A DNA stretch of 64,000 nt. It comes from Enhygromyxa salina (GTDB lineage: Bacteria; Myxococcota_A; Polyangia; Nannocystales; Nannocystaceae). Below the pieces are notes generated by a model. That model saw only the letters and a list, made by a program, of their open reading frames with translations. It had not been told where the DNA came from and ran no database searches. The translations under genes were made by a program, and so were the position numbers. Each line of letters starts with the position of its first letter. Positions within the stretch are counted from its first letter, which is position 1. Shown here in pieces: positions 15,114 to 25,351 of this stretch. The stretch covers positions 62,001-126,000 of the forward strand of contig NZ_PVNL01000111.1 in NCBI RefSeq assembly GCF_002994635.1, in the 5' to 3' direction.

Positions 15114-18100
15114 ATGCTCGATCTACCAGCCTACGAGATCCTCGAGTCCCTCCACAATGAGCCTGCGACGACGCTGCATCGCGGTACTCAGCGTGAGAAT
15201 AAACGACGGGTCCTGATCAAGACCCTCAACGACGAGTACCCCACGCTGCGCGACATCGCCAGCCTCACGCGGGAGTACGAGCTGTGCAAAGGGCTCGAGC
15301 TGCCGGGCGTGACCAAGCCCTTGGCGCTGCAAAAACATGGCAACGCGCTCGCGCTCGTGCTCGAGGACGTCGACGGTGTCCCTGTCAGCGCGCTCATGTC
15401 ACAAGCAGTGCTCTCGCATGCGGACGCGATCCACATCGCAATTGGCCTGGCACGAATCATCGCCCAGCTTCACGCACATCACGTCATTCACAAGAATATC
15501 CAGCCATGCAATGTATTCTATGACCGCGAAACCAAGCGGGTCGCGCTGGTCAACTTCTTCATCGCGTCGCAGCTGAGCCGCGAGAGCCCACGGGTCAACA
15601 ACCCAACTCAGCTAGAGGGCAATCTGCACTATATCTCGCCGGAGCAAACCGGGCGCATGAATCGAGCAGTCGACCATCGCACGGACTTCTACTCGCTGGG
15701 CGTGCTCCTCTATCAGCTGTTGACTGACCAGCTGCCGTTCGACGCCGAGGACCCGATGGAGCTCGTGCACGCCCACATCGCCCGGGCACCGGAGTCACCC
15801 GGAGCGCTCGACCCTGCGCTCGCAGGTCCGATCTCGGCCGTGGTCATGAAGCTGCTGGCCAAGACCGGGGAGGACCGCTACCAGAGCGGTCGCGGCGTCG
15901 AGGCCGACCTCGAGCGCTGCCTGGTCAGCTTGACCGAAACGGCCCCAAACGCGGACTTCCTGCTCGCCAGTGAAGACCGTTTCGACCGCCTCGAGCTCCC
16001 GCAAAAGCTCTATGGTCGCAGCAAAGAGCTCGCGCGCTTGCTCGACGCGTTCGAGCGCGTCGCCGCTGGCGGCACCGAGATGGTGGTCGTCGCGGGCTAC
16101 TCTGGAATCGGTAAGTCGTCTTTGGTCCACGAGGTCCACAAGCCGATCGTACGCCGCAGCGGCCACTTCATCTCCGGCAAATTCGACCAGTACAAGCGCA
16201 ATATTCCCTACGACTCGATCGTGCAGGCATTCCAGGAGATGGTCCGTCAGCTGCTCGCTGACAGCCCCGAGGCGATCGCGCGTTGGCGTCAGCAGTTGCT
16301 GCTGGCGCTCGGGAGCAACGCCAAGGTCATCATCGACATGATCCCGCAGGTGGAGCTCATCGCTGGCCCTGCACCGGCGGTGCCGATGCTCGACCCGATC
16401 GCCACCCAGAATCGACTCGATCTCGCGCTCGAGCAGTTCATCGGCGTGTTCGCCGACGCCCGCCATCCGTTGGTGCTCTTCCTCGATGATCTGCAGTGGG
16501 CCGACAGCGCCTCGCTGCGATTGATACAGCGGCTGCTGAACGACCCCGACGCTCACCACCTGCTCTTGATCGGCGCCTACCGAGACAATGAGGTCGGCGT
16601 CGAGCACCCGCTGGCGCTGGCGCTCGGCGAACTCGACGCTCGCGATGTATCGGTCGAGCGCATCGAACTCGCGGCCCTCGGACAGTCCGATGTCGGACAA
16701 TTCGTCGCGGACGCGCTGCACTGCGAGCGCGCCCACGCCAGGTCCCTGGCTGACATCCTGTATGCTCGGTCGGCCGGCAATCCGTTCTTCCTCGGTCAGC
16801 TGCTCGAGTTCCTCGAGTCGGACGGCGCGCTCCACTTCGACCACCAGCGCGGCGACTGGGACTGGAACATCGAGCGCATCAAGGCCGTCGCGGTCGGCGA
16901 CAACGTCGTCGACCTCATGGTCGCGAAGCTGAGCTTGCTGCCCAAGCGTACCCAGGAGGTCCTCGAGCTCGCGGCGTGCCTCGGAAACCGGTTCGAGCTC
17001 GACGTGCTCTCGGTCGTCAGTGAGAGTGACACCCAAGAGGTAGCCAACGCGCTGTGGGTAGCGCTCAGCGAAGAGCTCATTCTCCCCCTGAATGACCAGT
17101 ATCAGGTCCCAATGGCGCTCGCGCCTGAGCTCCTCACGGATGGCGCGCGAGAGATCGGCTACAAGTTCCTCCACGACCGGGTCCACCAGGCCGCCCATGC
17201 CCTGATCTCCGCGAGCCAGCGCCCTCAGCTACATCTAAAGATTGGACGGTTGCTCGCTCGACATGCGGGGACGGCCGGGCTCGAGGAGAATATCTTCGAG
17301 ATTGTCAACAACCTCAACATTGCCCACGATCTGATCGAGTCTTCGCAAGAGCGCTTCGAGCTTGCTCGCTTGAACCTGATCGCCGGTCGCAGGGCCCGAA
17401 ATTCGGCCGCCTACTCGACCGCGCGAGTGTACTTCAACCAGGGCCTCGCCCTGATCGGAGCCAACTGCTGGGAGCTCGATGCATCCTTGAGCCTCGATCT
17501 TCACGTCGACGCGATCGAGGCCGAGTACCTCAACAACGACATCGAGCGAGCGGCCACCCTCTCGAGCGTGGCGCTCGAACATACCACGGACCGCCTCGAC
17601 GAGGCCCGCGTCCAACGCCTGCGGCTCAAGTTCCTGATCTCGCGAAACGATCTTCACAGGGCCATCGAGGTGGCGTTGGCGATTCTCGCCAAGCTTGGCA
17701 TCCATGTCGAGGCCCTGGCCGACGATCCTCAGGCGCTCGCACACCAGTTCAGTGAAGGTCTGCGCGCCCAGGGCAAGCGCATCGCCGACCTCCCGGACTT
17801 CCCGGACATCACCGACCCCCAGCTGCTGATGGGGCTGGAGATCCTCACGGTCATGAACGCGCCAGCGTTTCTAGCCGCGCCAGCGCTGTGGCCCAAGGTC
17901 TGCTTCATGATGGCCAATCTGTGTGTGACCCACGGCAACTCCTTCGCCTCAGGCTTCATCTATGTCTACATCGGCAACATCCTCTGCGGCATGCTCGATG
18001 AGGTCGAGGACGGGTACGCGATCGGACGCATCGCCCAAGATCTGTCCGAGCGCTACTATGCCAAGCCGCTGCGGGTGCAGGCATCGATCCCCTACAACCT

Positions 18101-20519
18101 GGCGATTCGCCACTGGAAGGAGCCGCTCACCCGCACCATCGCGCCCTATTATGATGGCATCCAGGACGCCCTGGCGATCGGAGATCTGGCGTTCGCGGGT
18201 TTTCACGCAACCGACTACTGCAGCATTCCTCTGTTGTCCGGTGACCTCCCCCTCGACGAGTTGCTCGAACGACAGGTCAAGTATATCGCCATGTCCCGCA
18301 AACTCGGCCAGGACTGGCCGGTCGAGTACATGTTGGTGTGGCAGCAGCTGGTGCTGAACCTCCTGGGCCAGAGCGCCGACCAATTGCGAATGGTCGGCGA
18401 GGCCTTCGATGAGGATGTGAGCGTGGCCAACTACGAGGCCCAGCCCAGTCCAACGATTCTGTTCGCCTACTATCTGGCCAAGTGCTGGCTGGCCTACATG
18501 TTTGACGAGCACGAGGCCGTCCTTCGCCACGCTGCGGCGGCGCTGCGCCACGAGTTGGGACACCAGGGCTTTGCGACGGTCCCGGTGTTCTACTTCTACT
18601 ACGGGCTGGCGCTGCTGAGCAGCGCACACTCGAACGAGGGTGAGACTCGAGACGGGCTGCTCGAACGCGCGGACGTGGTCATCGCCAAGATGGGCCACTG
18701 GGCCGAGCACGGCCCCGACAACTACATGCACAAGCACCGGCTGCTGCTAGCCGAACGAGAGGGCTATTTTGGTGACCCCCTACAGGCAATGGACGACTAC
18801 GATCGCGCGATCGAAGGGGCACGCGTGCAAGGGTTCCTGCAGGAGGAGGCTCTCGCTCACGAGCGCGCTGGCGACTTCTACCAACGCCTGGACCGCGACC
18901 GGATCGCGCGTATCTACTTGAGGTCGGCGGTTCACTGCTATTCACGCTGGGGCGCCCGCGCCAAGGTTGCGCAGCTCCAGGCGCAATTTGACGCTCTGCA
19001 GCTGCGCCGTGGGGAGTCCAGCTCGGGCGGAATGTCCCCCCAGTCGCGCAGTACGGGTGAGCTGCTCGACTTGAACGCTGTGATCCGCACCTCGCAGGCG
19101 CTGGCCGGAGAGATCATCCTCGAACGCCTGCTCGAGAAGATCATGACGACGGTGATCACCAGCGCGGGCGCCCAGCGTGGCTTCTTGCTGGTCGAGCGAG
19201 ATGCGCGGTGGGAGATCCAGATCGGCGCCGAGGTCGACAGCGGCGAACTGCGGGTGCAAAAGGGAGCAGAGCTCGGCGGTGACGGGCCCGGAACCCTGGT
19301 GTCCATGGCGATCGTCAACTATGTCACGCGCACCCGCTCGGCCGTGGTGCTCGCCAACGCGGCCCGGGAGGGCCGATACATTCAAGATCCTTACGTGATC
19401 GCCAGGCAGCCGACCTCGGTCCTGTGCATCCCCCTGCTCGATCGCGGCCGACTCTGCGGGCTCTTGTACCTCGAGAACAACCTCTCGACCGATGTGTTCA
19501 CGACCGATCGCGTCGAGCTGCTCGAGATGCTCTCGGCCCAGGCGGCGATCTCGATCGAGAACGCGCGCCTGTACGAGACCCTGGAGGACTACAGCCACAA
19601 CCTCGAGGACAAGGTGTCCGAGCGCACGCAGAAGCTCGAGGAGCGAAACGATGAGCTCGCCGTCGCCCTCGAGACGCTCGAGGCCGCCCAAGCGCGGATC
19701 ATCGCGCAAGAGAAGCTGGCCTCGCTCGGAGTCTTGACCTCTGGCATCGCCCACGAGATCAGGAATCCGCTCAACTTCATCAACAACTTCGCGCAATTGA
19801 TCATCGACATTGACGAGGATCTCGACGAGGCGCTCGAGCCGGTTCTAAACGCCAGCGCGACCGAGGTCAGGGATGCGGTCTACAAGGTCCGACTTGACCT
19901 CAAGCACAGCGCGCGCGCCATCAATCAGCACGGCAAGCGGGCTCAGAAGATCCTCGATGACATGCACATGCTGGCCTCGCACGAGCAAAGGAAGACTCAG
20001 GCGATCGACGTGAATCTACTCGTCAAGGACGCGCTGGTGCTAGCCCACCACGGCGCGAAGGCCCAAGACGCCAGCTTGGAGGTCGAGGCGCTGACCGAGT
20101 TCGATCCTGCACTGGGCCCGCTCGAGGCCGTGCCCGCCGACCTCAATCGTGCGCTGCTCAATATCATGGGCAACGCGTTCTATGCCGCCCACGCGCACCG
20201 TCACGACCGCGCCTCGGGCTCCCCGTCGCAGGTGGTCATTCTCACCAAGGGGGCTGCCGAGCACGTGGAGATCAGCGTGAGTGACAATGGGCCGGGCATC
20301 CCCGATGAGATGCTCGGCAAGATCTTCAACCCATTCTTCACCACAAAGCCGACCGACGCGGGCACGGGTCTGGGACTGTCGATCAGCCACGACATCATCG
20401 TCCAGCTACACGGCGGCAGCATCGATGTGCTGAGTGAGCCGGGTGGGCCCACCCGCTTCGTGATCCGCCTGCCCAAGCGCGCCCCACCCGTCCAGCCCAG
20501 CCAGCCACCGTCGCGCTGA
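15114..20519 (+). CDS. Pseudokinase-AAA ATPase-GAF-histidine kinase fusion
   Basis: An 1801-residue signalling protein of the trifunctional kinase/ATPase/histidine kinase family. Residues 1-270 have a Ser/Thr-kinase fold. The catalytic loop reads IHKNIQPCN (Asp replaced by Asn) and the DFG motif reads NFF, so both catalytic and metal Asp are gone while VLIK keeps the ATP Lys. Residues about 295-560 are an AAA/NTPase domain with Walker A GYSGIGKSS and Walker B LVLFLDD. A helical TPR-like region follows to about 1290, then a GAF domain (about 1310-1490) and a coiled coil. The histidine kinase comes last, with H-box GIAHEIRNPL (about 1545), N-box NIMGNAF, G1 DNGPGIP, F-box NPFFTTK and G2 GTGLGLS. 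No receiver is attached; the partner is unknown. No membrane segment was seen. Confidence 0.92.
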   Translation: MLDLPAYEILESLHNEPATTLHRGTQRENKRRVLIKTLNDEYPTLRDIASLTREYELCKGLELPGVTKPLALQKHGNALALVLEDVDGVPVSALMSQAVLSHADAIHIAIGLARIIAQLHAHHVIHKNIQPCNVFYDRETKRVALVNFFIASQLSRESPRVNNPTQLEGNLHYISPEQTGRMNRAVDHRTDFYSLGVLLYQLLTDQLPFDAEDPMELVHAHIARAPESPGALDPALAGPISAVVMKLLAKTGEDRYQSGRGVEADLERCLVSLTETAPNADFLLASEDRFDRLELPQKLYGRSKELARLLDAFERVAAGGTEMVVVAGYSGIGKSSLVHEVHKPIVRRSGHFISGKFDQYKRNIPYDSIVQAFQEMVRQLLADSPEAIARWRQQLLLALGSNAKVIIDMIPQVELIAGPAPAVPMLDPIATQNRLDLALEQFIGVFADARHPLVLFLDDLQWADSASLRLIQRLLNDPDAHHLLLIGAYRDNEVGVEHPLALALGELDARDVSVERIELAALGQSDVGQFVADALHCERAHARSLADILYARSAGNPFFLGQLLEFLESDGALHFDHQRGDWDWNIERIKAVAVGDNVVDLMVAKLSLLPKRTQEVLELAACLGNRFELDVLSVVSESDTQEVANALWVALSEELILPLNDQYQVPMALAPELLTDGAREIGYKFLHDRVHQAAHALISASQRPQLHLKIGRLLARHAGTAGLEENIFEIVNNLNIAHDLIESSQERFELARLNLIAGRRARNSAAYSTARVYFNQGLALIGANCWELDASLSLDLHVDAIEAEYLNNDIERAATLSSVALEHTTDRLDEARVQRLRLKFLISRNDLHRAIEVALAILAKLGIHVEALADDPQALAHQFSEGLRAQGKRIADLPDFPDITDPQLLMGLEILTVMNAPAFLAAPALWPKVCFMMANLCVTHGNSFASGFIYVYIGNILCGMLDEVEDGYAIGRIAQDLSERYYAKPLRVQASIPYNLAIRHWKEPLTRTIAPYYDGIQDALAIGDLAFAGFHATDYCSIPLLSGDLPLDELLERQVKYIAMSRKLGQDWPVEYMLVWQQLVLNLLGQSADQLRMVGEAFDEDVSVANYEAQPSPTILFAYYLAKCWLAYMFDEHEAVLRHAAAALRHELGHQGFATVPVFYFYYGLALLSSAHSNEGETRDGLLERADVVIAKMGHWAEHGPDNYMHKHRLLLAEREGYFGDPLQAMDDYDRAIEGARVQGFLQEEALAHERAGDFYQRLDRDRIARIYLRSAVHCYSRWGARAKVAQLQAQFDALQLRRGESSSGGMSPQSRSTGELLDLNAVIRTSQALAGEIILERLLEKIMTTVITSAGAQRGFLLVERDARWEIQIGAEVDSGELRVQKGAELGGDGPGTLVSMAIVNYVTRTRSAVVLANAAREGRYIQDPYVIARQPTSVLCIPLLDRGRLCGLLYLENNLSTDVFTTDRVELLEMLSAQAAISIENARLYETLEDYSHNLEDKVSERTQKLEERNDELAVALETLEAAQARIIAQEKLASLGVLTSGIAHEIRNPLNFINNFAQLIIDIDEDLDEALEPVLNASATEVRDAVYKVRLDLKHSARAINQHGKRAQKILDDMHMLASHEQRKTQAIDVNLLVKDALVLAHHGAKAQDASLEVEALTEFDPALGPLEAVPADLNRALLNIMGNAFYAAHAHRHDRASGSPSQVVILTKGAAEHVEISVSDNGPGIPDEMLGKIFNPFFTTKPTDAGTGLGLSISHDIIVQLHGGSIDVLSEPGGPTRFVIRLPKRAPPVQPSQPPSR

Positions 20520-20693
20520 CTCGCGGACAATATACGTGGCCGGGTCGCGTCAGCGATGATAGTCTTGGCCGGGGCCCGCACGCGCAAGTCCAATCATCGA
20601 TGGCGAGGCATCGAGCGCCGCCAGTTCGTGCGAGCCAACCGGCCGCCAGTTCCCCTCGCTCCGCAAACCGCCCGACGTCACGGTCTGTCGCCC

Positions 20694-21530
20694 ATGCGCC
20701 CCATCGGTCTATACGACAATGTTCGCCTTCGCGCCCACTGTACCGTGCGCGCGCTGACCTTGCCCATGCCAACGCACGTAGTCGAGGACCTGCTGCCCCA
20801 CGGCATGGTCCTCGGGCCACAGGAGTTCACACCCACGGGAACCCATCCAATCACGATGTGGTTCTATGACATGTTCCAGATGCACATGAACATTCCGACG
20901 CCGCTGCCGAGCATGTCATACAACGAGCACGTCGTCGGCATCCCCTACGTCCACACCACGCGCAGTCTGATCAACCCGATCTGCTCGGGGCCGTTCTTTT
21001 ACATGGCCACGCTCAGGCTCAACAGCTGGCTGGCGATCTTCGGCGGCCGGCTGTTCTGGGGGTTTGAGAAGAACTTTGGCGACATCACCACCTCCAATGG
21101 ACGCTTCTTCGTCTGGGATCCTTCGTCGCACGCGCCCATGGTCTCGTTGATCTACGAGCCGACGGGGCCGTACTGGCCTGTGGACGAGTTTCCCAAATTC
21201 CGCCACATGTACGCGCTGCTGCAGCAACCGCTGATCTCAATGTTGCCCGGGGGACTCGGGCCCGTGTTTGTCGCCTCCGAGTTCGCCAGGCGCTGGCAGA
21301 CCGCGACGATCCAGCCGCTGCGGGCGTCCATGAAGATCTATCAGTCCTACGTGACGGGGTTGCCGACGGGGACCTTTCCGCCCACGGGCATGACCAAGAG
21401 CATCGAAGAGTCGGCGTTCGGGTCGTTCTCACTGCGGATGGAGTACGCGTGCGGGTTGATCTACCCGACGTGGTTTTGCCCGATCTCCGCACGCGATGCG
21501 ACCTTCCTGCCCACGTACTTGCCGTCTTGA
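20694..21530 (+). CDS. Acetoacetate-decarboxylase-like (ADC-fold) protein
   Basis: A 278-residue protein (MRPIGLYDNVRLRAH.. from the ATG at 20694; the upstream in-frame extension is Arg-rich and unlikely). The pattern of a conserved N-terminal block, RLNSWLAIFGGRLFWGFEKN, and a later strand-rich region resembles acetoacetate decarboxylase-like proteins. GRLFWGFEK aligns with the GREYWGFPKK-type motif whose Lys is the Schiff-base residue in true ADC. The assignment is by motif only. Its neighbour on the other strand carries two more such domains. The last 70 bp overlap the 3' end of that convergent gene. Confidence 0.6.
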   Translation: MRPIGLYDNVRLRAHCTVRALTLPMPTHVVEDLLPHGMVLGPQEFTPTGTHPITMWFYDMFQMHMNIPTPLPSMSYNEHVVGIPYVHTTRSLINPICSGPFFYMATLRLNSWLAIFGGRLFWGFEKNFGDITTSNGRFFVWDPSSHAPMVSLIYEPTGPYWPVDEFPKFRHMYALLQQPLISMLPGGLGPVFVASEFARRWQTATIQPLRASMKIYQSYVTGLPTGTFPPTGMTKSIEESAFGSFSLRMEYACGLIYPTWFCPISARDATFLPTYLPS

Positions 21531-24500
21531 CACATCTCGCGGGGAAAGTGCTCCGGGACATCGCAGCCGAAGATCGACAGGTCGACGAAAAAGTCCGGAC
21601 CGCTGTTTAGCAGGTGGAGCAGGACCTTGGACTGGGCGACGTACGCCTCGTACAGTTTTAGCACGATCTGGTCTGCCCAGTCCTCGTTGACGGTCCGCTC
21701 GACTTGCTCGACTTGCTCGACTATCACGCGGCTCGCCAGCGCGAACATGTCCTGGAGATGAGTCGCGGCAATGCTCTCTCCGGGCGCCGTCCACTCTGTA
21801 CCGCCCTGGTCGCGGTGCGGGCATTCCAATCGCGGCAATTGGTTTCGGTCTGACCTCCAGAGGCCCTGCAGTAGCAACGCTTTGTTCGTCTTGGGGTCGC
21901 CCCACCTCGCATCGTGCAAATAGCGCTTGGCCTCGCAGATAGCCTTGAATCGCCGAAGCGCCACGACCAACTCGATATGCTGGCGCTCGCTCTGATTGTC
22001 ATCTTCATGAAACTGCTGACGTCGAGCGCAAGCGCGCTCGGTCTCTTGCCGGTAGAATTCGTAGGCGCCCATCTCGGCGGTTCCAGAATTCAGCACGAGT
22101 CGGAGTTCGAGATCTCGCAATTTTACCTGGAGGTTCAACCTGCGCGGCGCGTCCGCACTGTCGTCATACCACTCCCGGGCGAGGATGCTCTCGATGACGA
22201 TCTGCGGACTGAACCTCTTGGCTAGTCCGGCCACGCTCCAATTCCTACGACTGTCGAGCCCGTCCAGCATGTTGTCAGGTGGGAATGCGAGGGTGCGCAG
22301 GCGGATCCGAACCGAGCGTTGCTCGAGCGGACCCGACTGCCCCGCGGGGGCCGCGTCCGTCGCGGGCATCTCCCATTGACTCATGGTGAGTGCCCTCGAT
22401 TCGACCGTCTTTGCGAAGTCGGGACCCGCCGCTTGATCCCTTGCGGCACCGCCTCGGGGCTTGCGCCACACCCGCTCCCACGCCCACCACATCGCATCTT
22501 GGACCATGTGCCCGAGGTCTTCCCTGCGCTTCACGATGTCCCGAACGACGCGGCGGAAAGCCGTCGCGTGCACATCCTTGACAAACCGCCGCTCGTTGTT
22601 CGAGACATTTTCAGAGAACTCGACGGACACCCAATTTGGGTGGGTCTCGAGCATCTCGGGCTGTTGCAGCAGCGCCTTCCTGAGCCCGGAGACCCACTGT
22701 CGCTGAGTCTCGTTCCAGACCGTCACGTCGAACATGTCATGCTCCAGCGAGCCAGACGATAATAATGTCTCCGCCAGCAGGACGCCGAACAGGTACAACC
22801 GGGTACGAATGGCTTGCCCCGCGTGTTTGAGCAGATCTTTTTTGTACTGTGCGAGGACGTGCTCGAGTTGCGCCTCACGCGTCTCCCCTGAGAGCGCATA
22901 TTGAGAACCTGCATCCTCCGGGAGGTGCACAATTCGTGGAATCCCCATCGTCCATTTCGGCACAAATTGGCGCTCACTCGGTCCGGGCGCGATTGGGGCG
23001 CCAAGATCGAGCGCCCGGGCGACGCTGCGCAATCGAGGGTCGACGGCGCGCGACACGAATTTTCCTGTCGAGGTGTCTGACACCTGCCAGCGCCAGTTCG
23101 TGCCAATCGAACGCTCGAACAGGTGCTTGCCAACGCTTGACCTGAGCGCGATTCGAGCCCAAAAAGGTGAGGTCGGGATGATCACGTGGTGGTGTCCACC
23201 AGCCGCTGAAACGGCGAGCGTCGCCTCGAGCCCGAGTAACTTGACGATCGGCTGGCTCTCGTGCTCATGAATTCGCAACTGGAGATTGCTGGGCAGTCGC
23301 GCAACTTCATGGACATGGCTGATGGTCTTGGCCATGCAGTTCAGCGCTTGGTAGCAGGCTCGCGCGGGGTCCTCGATGTCTCGAATCTGGCTGAGCGTAT
23401 ACATGTAGACGGACCTCTGTCCGGTGAGCACCCCCAGCGCGTGCATGCGCGCGCTCTCGAGCTCCGAGGCCGCATGGTCGACCATAGCGAGCTTGTGGTC
23501 CACCGCGCGACGCAGCGTCGGCGCCCAATTAGAGATCAGACGCTCGCGCAGATCCCCCTCAACCAGGCGCAGGCTCCGCTGCCCGATCTCGAGCACAGTC
23601 TTCTCGACCGCCCTCTGGCCCCGACCCACGGTCGGGAGCACCTCCGACACGACCTCGAGCAGCGAGTGGTCATGCTGGTCCTCAGGGTTGCGCAGCCAGG
23701 CGGTGGGTGGCGACACGAACTTGGCTAGCCGGGTCGGCGTGCCGGCGATCTCGGTCACGGTGATCGACCGCGCCGTACTCGAGGCATAGGTGACCGCCTG
23801 AACCAGCCCCACGCCGACTAGTTCTCCGTCCTGGTATCGGCGCACAGGCACATGAAAGGCCGCGTCTTCGCCGGCCCAGTTGCCGACGTCGTCGGTCTCG
23901 GAGTGGAGATCGCCGACGTTACTGATGATCAGATAGACGTAGGCGCTGTGCTCCTCAGCGGCGGCATCGTCCTCCCATAGCTCGAAGCGTGCCCCCGTCT
24001 CGTCCCCCGAGTCGTTCAGTGGTTCATTGAGGAACTGATCGATGAAGGCCTGGAGCTTGTCGCGGCTGGCGAGCAGCGGCAGCACGCGCATGGTCCTCGA
24101 CAGGGAGTGGAACGGGCCGGTCAGCGCCTGGCTCGCTGACCCCATCGTGGTGTTGAAGCGCGCGTCTTCACGCGCATGGGCGGGGGCTTGGGTCGCGGGC
24201 CGATGATAGCTGCCGTGGGGCGTATGCCACACTCGGTTCGAGGAGCGCTCTGCCAGGTTGCGCCCGCGCTCGTAGATCATGTTGACGTCGTACCAAAACG
24301 GGAGCTGCGGCTCGAGCTCGGCGATCTCGACACCATCGTTGTCCCACTTCTTCGCGACCTCGAGTCCGAGCGCGTCGACGATCGGGAGCATCGGCCAGCT
24401 CCACAGCCGCACACGAAAACCACCACTGGCGGTCATGCTGGTCGCGCTGCCATCCCCGAGCGGCCCTGCTCCGTTGAGCCCAATGATGCGCAAAGGCGCG

Positions 24501-25351
24501 GCGGTGAGGGCCTGGTAGCAGTAGTTGTCGAGCTGCGCGACGTCGCGAAATTGCTTGAGGTTGACGATGTCGAAAGCGACGTCCGGGTTGCCCGGCGTGA
24601 TCGCGCCCAGAAAGTTCATGGTTTGGGCGAAGAACACGTCGGGGCGGGCCGGCGCCCCGCGCATGGTCGAGAGCGCGCGCAGATAGTCGCGACCCATCCC
24701 CAGACCAAGACCGACCGCGTCGCGGAGCACGGTCCACGGTCGCAGCCCAGCCTTGGGATCAAAGGGGTAGTCGAACGAGCGATCTTGCAATTGCACGATC
24801 TCGCACAGCGTACGCCGGTCTTGCTTGTTGCCAGCGTAAAGATCGCCGATCACATCGGTGGTCAGCACGACCTGCTGCGTCGGCGCGCTCGGACTGCCGA
24901 TCCACGATGACGCCATGCGTTTCTCGTAGATGCGCAGCTTGGGCCAGCCATAGACGCGGCGGCCGAGGGTCATGGAGATATCAGAGTCGACGAAGATGTA
25001 GGGCGAAAACCACTTGATGCCCTGAAACACCCACTTGCGCCCGCACAGCGTGTAGTGGTTGGTCGGCACCGCGAACATGAACTCCTTTTGCGCGAGCCAG
25101 CCGATGTCGGCGGCCTCGAGGGCGAGCTTGCCGTAGTCGAGGACCATCAAATAGACGTAGGGCAGCGCGACCCGAAAGCGGCCGACCTGCGGGGGCACGA
25201 AGTTGGCGTGGCGATCGATCAGGTGCTGGAGCGCGCTGACCCGAGCCCGCAGCGGCAGCACCCGGGTGGTGACCGACTCGAAGAAGAAGGGCGGCGCGAT
25301 CGGGAGCGAGTCGAAGTGCTGCGGACTGACATACAGCGGCCGCGCGTTCAT
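21461..25351 (-). CDS. 1296-residue protein with two ADC-like domains and a large unknown C-terminus
   Basis: The start is set at MNARPLYVSPQHFDS (25351), which overlaps the previous stop as ATGA; the longer upstream frame is Arg/Pro-rich shadow. Residues about 15-390 form an ADC-like domain with GRRVYGWPKLRIYEK, where the motif Lys is kept. Residues about 425-560 resemble a second, more divergent copy (SRTMRVLPLLASRDKLQAF, FHVPVRRYQDGELVGVG). The C-terminal 700 residues are helical and unrecognised. No signal peptide is visible. It is the third gene of the operon with the FAD enzyme and the His-rich protein, so it probably acts on the product of the divergent polyprenyl synthase or a derivative. 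That role is inference. Confidence 0.72.
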   Translation of the reverse strand: MNARPLYVSPQHFDSLPIAPPFFFESVTTRVLPLRARVSALQHLIDRHANFVPPQVGRFRVALPYVYLMVLDYGKLALEAADIGWLAQKEFMFAVPTNHYTLCGRKWVFQGIKWFSPYIFVDSDISMTLGRRVYGWPKLRIYEKRMASSWIGSPSAPTQQVVLTTDVIGDLYAGNKQDRRTLCEIVQLQDRSFDYPFDPKAGLRPWTVLRDAVGLGLGMGRDYLRALSTMRGAPARPDVFFAQTMNFLGAITPGNPDVAFDIVNLKQFRDVAQLDNYCYQALTAAPLRIIGLNGAGPLGDGSATSMTASGGFRVRLWSWPMLPIVDALGLEVAKKWDNDGVEIAELEPQLPFWYDVNMIYERGRNLAERSSNRVWHTPHGSYHRPATQAPAHAREDARFNTTMGSASQALTGPFHSLSRTMRVLPLLASRDKLQAFIDQFLNEPLNDSGDETGARFELWEDDAAAEEHSAYVYLIISNVGDLHSETDDVGNWAGEDAAFHVPVRRYQDGELVGVGLVQAVTYASSTARSITVTEIAGTPTRLAKFVSPPTAWLRNPEDQHDHSLLEVVSEVLPTVGRGQRAVEKTVLEIGQRSLRLVEGDLRERLISNWAPTLRRAVDHKLAMVDHAASELESARMHALGVLTGQRSVYMYTLSQIRDIEDPARACYQALNCMAKTISHVHEVARLPSNLQLRIHEHESQPIVKLLGLEATLAVSAAGGHHHVIIPTSPFWARIALRSSVGKHLFERSIGTNWRWQVSDTSTGKFVSRAVDPRLRSVARALDLGAPIAPGPSERQFVPKWTMGIPRIVHLPEDAGSQYALSGETREAQLEHVLAQYKKDLLKHAGQAIRTRLYLFGVLLAETLLSSGSLEHDMFDVTVWNETQRQWVSGLRKALLQQPEMLETHPNWVSVEFSENVSNNERRFVKDVHATAFRRVVRDIVKRREDLGHMVQDAMWWAWERVWRKPRGGAARDQAAGPDFAKTVESRALTMSQWEMPATDAAPAGQSGPLEQRSVRIRLRTLAFPPDNMLDGLDSRRNWSVAGLAKRFSPQIVIESILAREWYDDSADAPRRLNLQVKLRDLELRLVLNSGTAEMGAYEFYRQETERACARRQQFHEDDNQSERQHIELVVALRRFKAICEAKRYLHDARWGDPKTNKALLLQGLWRSDRNQLPRLECPHRDQGGTEWTAPGESIAATHLQDMFALASRVIVEQVEQVERTVNEDWADQIVLKLYEAYVAQSKVLLHLLNSGPDFFVDLSIFGCDVPEHFPREMCQDGKYVGRKVASRAEIGQNHVG

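Noticed and set aside
15795-17198. 467-codon minus-strand open frame
   Set aside because: It is antisense to the AAA ATPase part of the 1801-residue kinase, and its composition is that of a shadow.
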